A model generated the notes under the pieces. It ran no database searches and was not told where the DNA came from. It was given only the letters and a program-made list of their open reading frames with translations. A stretch of DNA of 64,000 nucleotides, taken from positions 1,736,001 to 1,800,000 of the forward strand of contig OZ241745.1 of NCBI GenBank assembly GCA_965201115.1, in the 5' to 3' direction. This document shows, one piece after another, positions 59,975 to 64,000 of the stretch; position 1 is the stretch's first letter; each line of letters starts with the position of its first letter. The translations under genes and the position numbers were made by a program. Source of the stretch: JANQOH01 sp965201115. GTDB taxonomy: Bacteria > Pseudomonadota > Alphaproteobacteria > UBA7887.

Positions 59975-60604
59975 TCAGCGCTCCTTGCCGTTTCGCGCGA
60001 CGCGTTCGTGCAGGGACGAGACATATGCACGAAAAGCAGGCGTCCGATCCAATTTCTCTCCGATATTGTCTTCCATCGATATGTCGCTGTGGCCGTTCAC
60101 GGCGAGAAACAAATCGTCTCCCGCAGAGGGGCCATGAGGCTCGATCCGCACGGTGTAGCGCAGAACGCCCGACGGAAACCGCGTCTGCACGGAAACGGCG
60201 ATTTCCGACGAGTCGACAAGTTCGCTTACGCCGCTTCGGACCAACCGCGAACAAAAATCGACGCCGCGCGCGCCGACGATATGCCTGTCGATAACGGTAT
60301 CGCAATTCATCCCGACGCCGGAGACGCCGACGGCGCCGCGGGCCGGCTCGATTTCGGCCGCCACCGCCCTGGCGGCCTCGACAAGTTCGTCCGGCATGAT
60401 TTCCGCGCCCTTGTGCGCAAGGTCGATACGGTTGGGGGATATTTCGAAACGGTATGTGTCGCCGGCATAGCCGAACTGCCCGATCGGGCCGATCCTGACC
60501 TGGTCCGGGCCGAGGCGTCCTCCGAACAAGGCGCGCTCGTCGAACATCGCCGGCGAGAAATCGCCGCCGACAAACACTACGCTGTTCGCGTGCGTCAACG
60601 CCAT
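59975..60604 (-). CDS. Three-gene cassette, first protein, unknown
   Basis: This 209-residue soluble protein (MALTHANSVVFVGGDFSPAM ...) shows IGPIGQFGYAGDTYRFEISP, ELVEAARAVAAEIEPARGAVG, MNCDTVIDRHIVG and TRFPSGVLRYTVRIEPH. It is beta-rich, with no known motif. The start at 60604 is preferred over 60652 because GGAG lies eight bases upstream. It follows the MORN gene by 73 bases, so the cassette is between MORN and gatC on one strand. Confidence 0.7.
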   Translation of the reverse strand: MALTHANSVVFVGGDFSPAMFDERALFGGRLGPDQVRIGPIGQFGYAGDTYRFEISPNRIDLAHKGAEIMPDELVEAARAVAAEIEPARGAVGVSGVGMNCDTVIDRHIVGARGVDFCSRLVRSGVSELVDSSEIAVSVQTRFPSGVLRYTVRIEPHGPSAGDDLFLAVNGHSDISMEDNIGEKLDRTPAFRAYVSSLHERVARNGKER

Positions 60605-60677
60605 CCCGGGGCTCCCGCCGTATCCGACGCCGCCAAGGTCCTCCGGGGCCAACGCGCCCGGACGCGGCGCCCCGCCC

Positions 60678-61667
60678 TTACTCTCCCTCGATGCGGTGGC
60701 CGTCGGGGTAAATCCACACGACCCTTCCGACGCGTTCGCCGCGTTCGTAGGTCAGTTCGACGCGAGCGCCGTTTTCGTAGGTCTGGACGGCGGGGCCGTG
60801 GGGGAGGTCGTTGTCGAAACTGCCTTCGAAGCGGGTTCCGTCGGGGTATTCGACCGTGCCTTCGCCCTGGCGCTTGTCGTCGCGGTAGGCGCCGATATAG
60901 GTCACGCCGTCGGCTTGCCTGAAGGTTCCCTGGCCGTGGCGGCGGCCGTTTTCGTAGTCGCCGGTATAGACGTCGCCGTTGGCGAGGGTCAGCGCGCCCG
61001 TTCCGTGGCGGCGGCCATCGGCGAACTCGCCCTCGTACACATGTCCGGCGGCGTATTCGAACCGGCCCTGGCCGTGCATCTTGCCGGCGCGGAACGCGCC
61101 CGTATAGATGTTGCCGTCGGCGAAGGCGAGCGTTCCCTGCCCCTCGCGGCGGCCGGCGGCGAATTCGCCCTCGTAGACGTCGCCGCTTGCGTATTCGAAG
61201 CGGCCCCCGCCCTCGATATTGCCGTTTTCGAACTGGCCCTCGAACTTGCCGCCGTCGTCGAGCCAGAGCATGCCCTCGCCGTGGCGCTTGCCGTCGAGCA
61301 CCATGCCCTCGTAGCGCATGCCGTTGGCGTAGTCGAAGGTCCCGCGCCCCGTGACGGCGTCGTTCACGAAGTCGCCCTCGTACACGGTGCCGGTCGCGTA
61401 GGCGAGGCGGCCCTTGCCGTGCATGCGGCCGTTGTTCAGCTCGCCCTCGTACACGCTGTTGTCGGGGAAGGTGATCTTGCCCTGCCTGAAGGAATCCGGG
61501 GTGAAGGCCTCGGGGGCGATGACGGTTTCCCCGGCGGCCCCCGGGGTTTCGGCCTGCCCGGCGGCTTCTTCCGGGGCGCCGTCGTCCGGGGCTTCCTGCG
61601 CGAGGCCCGCGACGGGCGCCCAGAGCGCCAGCGCGGCGATTCCAAGCAGGGTTCGCATGTTCGTCAT
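60678..61667 (-). CDS. Exported MORN-repeat protein
   Basis: This 329-residue protein has a signal peptide (MTNMRTLLGIAALALWAPVA, cleavage near AQE) and ten MORN repeats of 23 residues from about residue 73 to 302. The pattern is YEGEF..G..HG.G, for example YEGEFADGRRHGTGAL. It probably lies in the periplasm or on the cell envelope. GGAGAGG precedes the ATG. It diverges from apt. Confidence 0.92.
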   Translation of the reverse strand: MTNMRTLLGIAALALWAPVAGLAQEAPDDGAPEEAAGQAETPGAAGETVIAPEAFTPDSFRQGKITFPDNSVYEGELNNGRMHGKGRLAYATGTVYEGDFVNDAVTGRGTFDYANGMRYEGMVLDGKRHGEGMLWLDDGGKFEGQFENGNIEGGGRFEYASGDVYEGEFAAGRREGQGTLAFADGNIYTGAFRAGKMHGQGRFEYAAGHVYEGEFADGRRHGTGALTLANGDVYTGDYENGRRHGQGTFRQADGVTYIGAYRDDKRQGEGTVEYPDGTRFEGSFDNDLPHGPAVQTYENGARVELTYERGERVGRVVWIYPDGHRIEGE

Positions 61668-61847
61668 GGGTGTACCTCTCCCCTGTTCGCCCGGCCCGAC
61701 CCGCCGGACCGGTTGCGCGCACCGCTCATTCTACACGCCGCGGCGGCGGCGCGCCAGTCCCTGTCGATCGGCCCGGCGCGTTCGGCGCCGCGCGGGCGCG
61801 GTGGTATGTTGCGCGCCTCGGAAACCCTCGAAGCGGCGGGAGCGCGC

Positions 61848-62375
61848 ATGTCGATCGAAGCGATGATCCGGACGATACCCGATTATCCGAAGCCGGGCGT
61901 CATGTTCCGCGACATAACCACCTTGCTGGGCAACGCGCGGGGCTTTCGCATGGCGGTGGACGACATCGCGAACCGCCATGCCGGCGCGCGAATCGACCGC
62001 GTGGCGGGGATCGAGGCGCGCGGGTTCATTGTCGGCGCGCCGGTTGCGCATCGGCTCGGCGTCGGGTTCGTTCCGGTGCGCAAGCGCGGCAAGCTGCCGG
62101 GCGACACCATCGAGCGCCGCTACAACCTCGAATACGGCACCGACGCCATCGAGATACATACCGACGGCGTGCGCGCCGGCGAGCGCGTTTTGCTGGTGGA
62201 CGACCTCATCGCCACCGGCGGAACGGCCTGCGCGGCGGTCGAGTTGATCGAGAAATCGGGGGGCGAGGTGGTGGAGTGCTGTTTCGTGGTCGATCTGCCC
62301 GATGTCGGCGGGCGGGCGCGTCTGGAAAGCCGGGGCTACAAGGTTCACGCGCTCTGCGCGTTCCGCGGCGGTTGA
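61848..62375 (+). CDS. apt: Adenine phosphoribosyltransferase
   Basis: This 175-residue Apt salvages adenine to AMP using PRPP. It has IRTIPDYPKPGVMFRDITTL at the start, GIEARGFIVGAPVAHRLG, the hinge FVPVRKRGKLPG, and the PRPP motif VLLVDDLIATGGTA. The start at 61848 (MSIEAM) is chosen by family length; an upstream ATG at 61804 is out of place. Confidence 0.96.
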   Translation: MSIEAMIRTIPDYPKPGVMFRDITTLLGNARGFRMAVDDIANRHAGARIDRVAGIEARGFIVGAPVAHRLGVGFVPVRKRGKLPGDTIERRYNLEYGTDAIEIHTDGVRAGERVLLVDDLIATGGTACAAVELIEKSGGEVVECCFVVDLPDVGGRARLESRGYKVHALCAFRGG

Positions 62376-62422
62376 AGCGGGCGCGGCTCCCGGCCGGCCG
62401 CGGCGCCCGCCACCGCGCGCCG

Positions 62423-62728
62423 TCAGAAACCCGTATTGGTCGTATATCCGAGGAACCGCCCGTCGGGGGCATAGACTCCGTAATCCCGCCGTCCGCTGAC
62501 GCCGCCGACGACCCCCTCCATTGCGCCGTCCGGCAAGGCGCCGTCCGGAGCGGGCGGGAAGACGACGTGAACGACCCCGGGTGCGTTTACGGCGACGCGC
62601 ACCTCGCCCTCGGTCAGGTCGAGGCCCTTTTCGGCCAAGGCCGCCCTCGGGTTGGCCGCCACCCTTGCGCGATAGCCGGCGTCCTCATGCCACGCCTGCA
62701 ACACCGCGTCGTATGCATGCCTGTTCAT
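62423..62728 (-). CDS. NHLP-type RiPP precursor peptide
   Basis: The 101-residue product has a leader of about 76 residues resembling the nitrile-hydratase-leader family: AWHEDAGYRARVAANPRAAL AEKGLDL, then GEVRVAVNAPGVVHVVFPPA and MEGVVGG, a double-glycine cleavage site. The remaining 25 residues are a possible core, starting VSGRRDYGVYAPDG and rich in Gly, Tyr, Arg and Thr. A strong ribosome site (AAAGGAGAAGG) precedes the ATG at 62728. No modifying enzyme, LanM, radical-SAM or peptidase-transporter gene is next to it in the window, so it may be an orphan precursor. It is convergent with apt and upstream of no known gene. Confidence 0.8.
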   Translation of the reverse strand: MNRHAYDAVLQAWHEDAGYRARVAANPRAALAEKGLDLTEGEVRVAVNAPGVVHVVFPPAPDGALPDGAMEGVVGGVSGRRDYGVYAPDGRFLGYTTNTGF

Positions 62729-62784
62729 TGCCTTCTCCTTTCTCGTGCGTTGTGTCCCGACCGTGGCATATATGCGCCGAAAAG

Positions 62785-63402
62785 TCAAGGGCTTTTTCGG
62801 GTCGCCGGCGTTGCCGCCCCGCCGGGCGGCGCGTTTTCGGCCAGCCGCCGCTCCGCCTCTTCGCAGATGCGGTGATACAGGCAGACGTGGAATTCCTGCA
62901 CGCGCGGCGTGTCGCGAACGGGGGCCGCGATCAGGATGTCGGCGACGCCGGCGAGGCGGCCGCCGCCCGCTCCGGTCATGGCGAGGGCGGTCATGCCGAT
63001 TTCGCGCGCGCGGCGCAGGGCGCGGACGATGTTTTCCGAATCGCCGCTGGTGCTGAGGCCCCATGCAACGCCGCCGGCCTCGCCGAGCGCCTCGACCTGG
63101 CGGGCCAGCGCGCTTTCGTAGCCGTAATCGTTGCTCCACGCGCTGTTGACGGCGGGGTCGACGCCAAGGGCGATGGCTTTCAGGCCGGGCCGTTCGCGGC
63201 GGAAGCGCCCGACCAGTTCGCCGGCAATATGCATCGCGTCGGCGGCGGAGCCTCCGTTGCCGCAAACGAGCACGGCGCGGCGGGCGCGGCAGGCCCCGGC
63301 AAGCGCGTCGATGGCGGCGGCGACCGGCGCGTCGAGAGCGGTCGAGGCCGCGGCGGCCTCGAACATGGCGGCGGTCTCGCGCAGCCAGGCGGAGGCGATC
63401 AT
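62785..63402 (-). CDS. gmhA: Sedoheptulose-7-phosphate isomerase
   Basis: This 205-residue SIS-domain protein has VLVCGNGGSAADAMHIAGEL, SNDYGYESALARQVEAL, GLSTSGDSENIVRALRRARE and VQEFHVCLYHRICEE, all standard for GmhA (the first step of heptose synthesis for LPS). Its ATG overlaps the stop of the PhoB-type regulator (ATGA), so both are on one transcript. Confidence 0.93.
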   Translation of the reverse strand: MIASAWLRETAAMFEAAAASTALDAPVAAAIDALAGACRARRAVLVCGNGGSAADAMHIAGELVGRFRRERPGLKAIALGVDPAVNSAWSNDYGYESALARQVEALGEAGGVAWGLSTSGDSENIVRALRRAREIGMTALAMTGAGGGRLAGVADILIAAPVRDTPRVQEFHVCLYHRICEEAERRLAENAPPGGAATPATRKSP

Positions 63403-64000
63403 GCCGGGGCCGGGGCGGCGTCGGGGGCGGCCTCCAGCGCGTATCCGGCGGAGCGCACGGTGCGGATGACGTCGAAGTCGTCTGCGCCGTTGAGGGCCTT
63501 GCGCAGGCGGCGGATATGGACGTCGACGGTGCGCGGTTCGATGGCGATGTCGCGTCCCCAGACCGAATCGAGCAACTGCTCGCGGCTGAACACGCGGCGC
63601 GGATGCTCCAGGAAGTGGCGCAGCATGCGGAACTCGGTCGGGCCCAGGCGGACCTGCCGTTCGCCGCGCCAGACGCGGTACGTCTCCAGGTCCATGGCGA
63701 TGTCGCCGCATTCGAGGCGGGTTTTCCCGAACGCGGGGCGGACGCGGCGCAGCAGCGCGCGGATGCGCGCCGACAGTTCGCGCGGCGAAAACGGCTTGGG
63801 CACGTAGTCGTCGGCGCCGCTGTCGAGGCCGCGCACGGTGTCTTCGGCTTCGGCCCGCGCGGTCAGCATCAAGATCGGCAGCGTACGCGTGCGCTCCGAC
63901 CGGCGCAGGCGGCGGCAGACTTCCAGCCCCGAGACGGCGGGCAGCATCCAGTCGAGTATCGCGAGATCGGGGCATTCTTCGTCGATCGCGATCAGCGCAT
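63399..64000 (-). CDS. PhoB-type response regulator, N-terminus beyond the window
   Basis: The product is an OmpR/PhoB-family regulator. The receiver region runs from the window edge (ALIAIDEECPDLAILDWMLP, where the Asp of LDW is the phosphorylation site), followed by LPILMLTARAEAEDTVRGLD SGADDYVPKPF. A winged-helix DNA-binding domain follows (LDSVWGRDIAIEPRTVDVHI RRLRKAL). The start lies outside the window. The 200 residues inside are most of the protein. Confidence 0.94.
   Translation of the reverse strand, partial: ALIAIDEECPDLAILDWMLPAVSGLEVCRRLRRSERTRTLPILMLTARAEAEDTVRGLDSGADDYVPKPFSPRELSARIRALLRRVRPAFGKTRLECGDIAMDLETYRVWRGERQVRLGPTEFRMLRHFLEHPRRVFSREQLLDSVWGRDIAIEPRTVDVHIRRLRKALNGADDFDVIRTVRSAGYALEAAPDAAPAPA

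Noticed and set aside
1..64000. tRNA or rRNA genes
   Set aside because: No cloverleaf with a recognisable T-loop (GGTTCRA) or rRNA conserved segment was found on reading; a covariance-model scan would be decisive.

Overview
The window reads as high-GC chromosomal DNA of an alphaproteobacterium. The basis is gene content and order: AddA/AddB instead of RecBCD, the block tsaE-amgK-murU-addB-addA-trxA, CobT/CobU/CobS/CobB/CobA with CbtA/CbtB, a TRAP transporter, gatCAB, and two amtB-glnK loci. The species cannot be named. The mix of porins, P450, TRAP uptake, Slam-type surface lipoprotein export and many intergenic repeats would suit a marine or host-associated lifestyle, but that is inference.

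Left edge (1-4.4 kb): a minus-strand accessory block made of a D12-class adenine methylase, a small gene split by a decayed IS1595-family element, a DNA methyltransferase fused to an HNH domain, and an unidentified protein that runs off the window. 4.4-13.3 kb: mtnA, two SDRs, a PaaI thioesterase, a two-domain NIPSNAP protein, an outer-membrane barrel, an exported acetamidase/formamidase and a lipoprotein. 13.3-16.2 kb: a complete TRAP transporter. 16.2-25.9 kb: cobalamin biosynthesis (cobC, cobS, cobT, cobU, cobB, cobA, cobK, cbiD) plus cobalt uptake (cbtB, cbtA), interrupted by a DUF6338-like pair. 26.9-30.4 kb: a DsbA/FrnE-like oxidoreductase, a second barrel and a P450 with a recognisable promoter. 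30.5-41.6 kb: amtB-glnK, a STAS protein, and the tsaE-to-trxA operon (tRNA modification, cell-wall sugar recycling, double-strand break repair, redox).

42.5-47.5 kb: a large surface lipoprotein with six cysteine-containing repeats and a TbpB-like C-terminal region, preceded by 7.5 copies of a 12-bp repeat and followed by a Slam (DUF560) translocon. 47.5-52.2 kb: two membrane proteins, a VOC protein, a broken phytanoyl-CoA dioxygenase gene and a second glnK-amtB. 52.3-60.6 kb: gatCAB flanked on both sides by small accessory cassettes. On one side lie hicA with a HicB::uracil-DNA-glycosylase-like fusion, and a second HicA-like gene coupled to a 375-residue unknown. On the other lies a tightly coupled three-gene set of unknown function. 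60.7-64 kb: a MORN-repeat protein, apt, a nitrile-hydratase-leader-type (NHLP) RiPP precursor, gmhA and a partial PhoB-type regulator.

The best candidates for undescribed biology are the HicA/HicB-UDG fusion, the three-gene cassette at 58.5-60.6 kb, the NHLP precursor and the Slam/lipoprotein pair behind a tandem-repeat 5' region. Hairpin-rich repeats built on CCCCGCC-GAA-GGCGGGG are scattered through the intergenic spaces, including a 220-bp-period tandem array.
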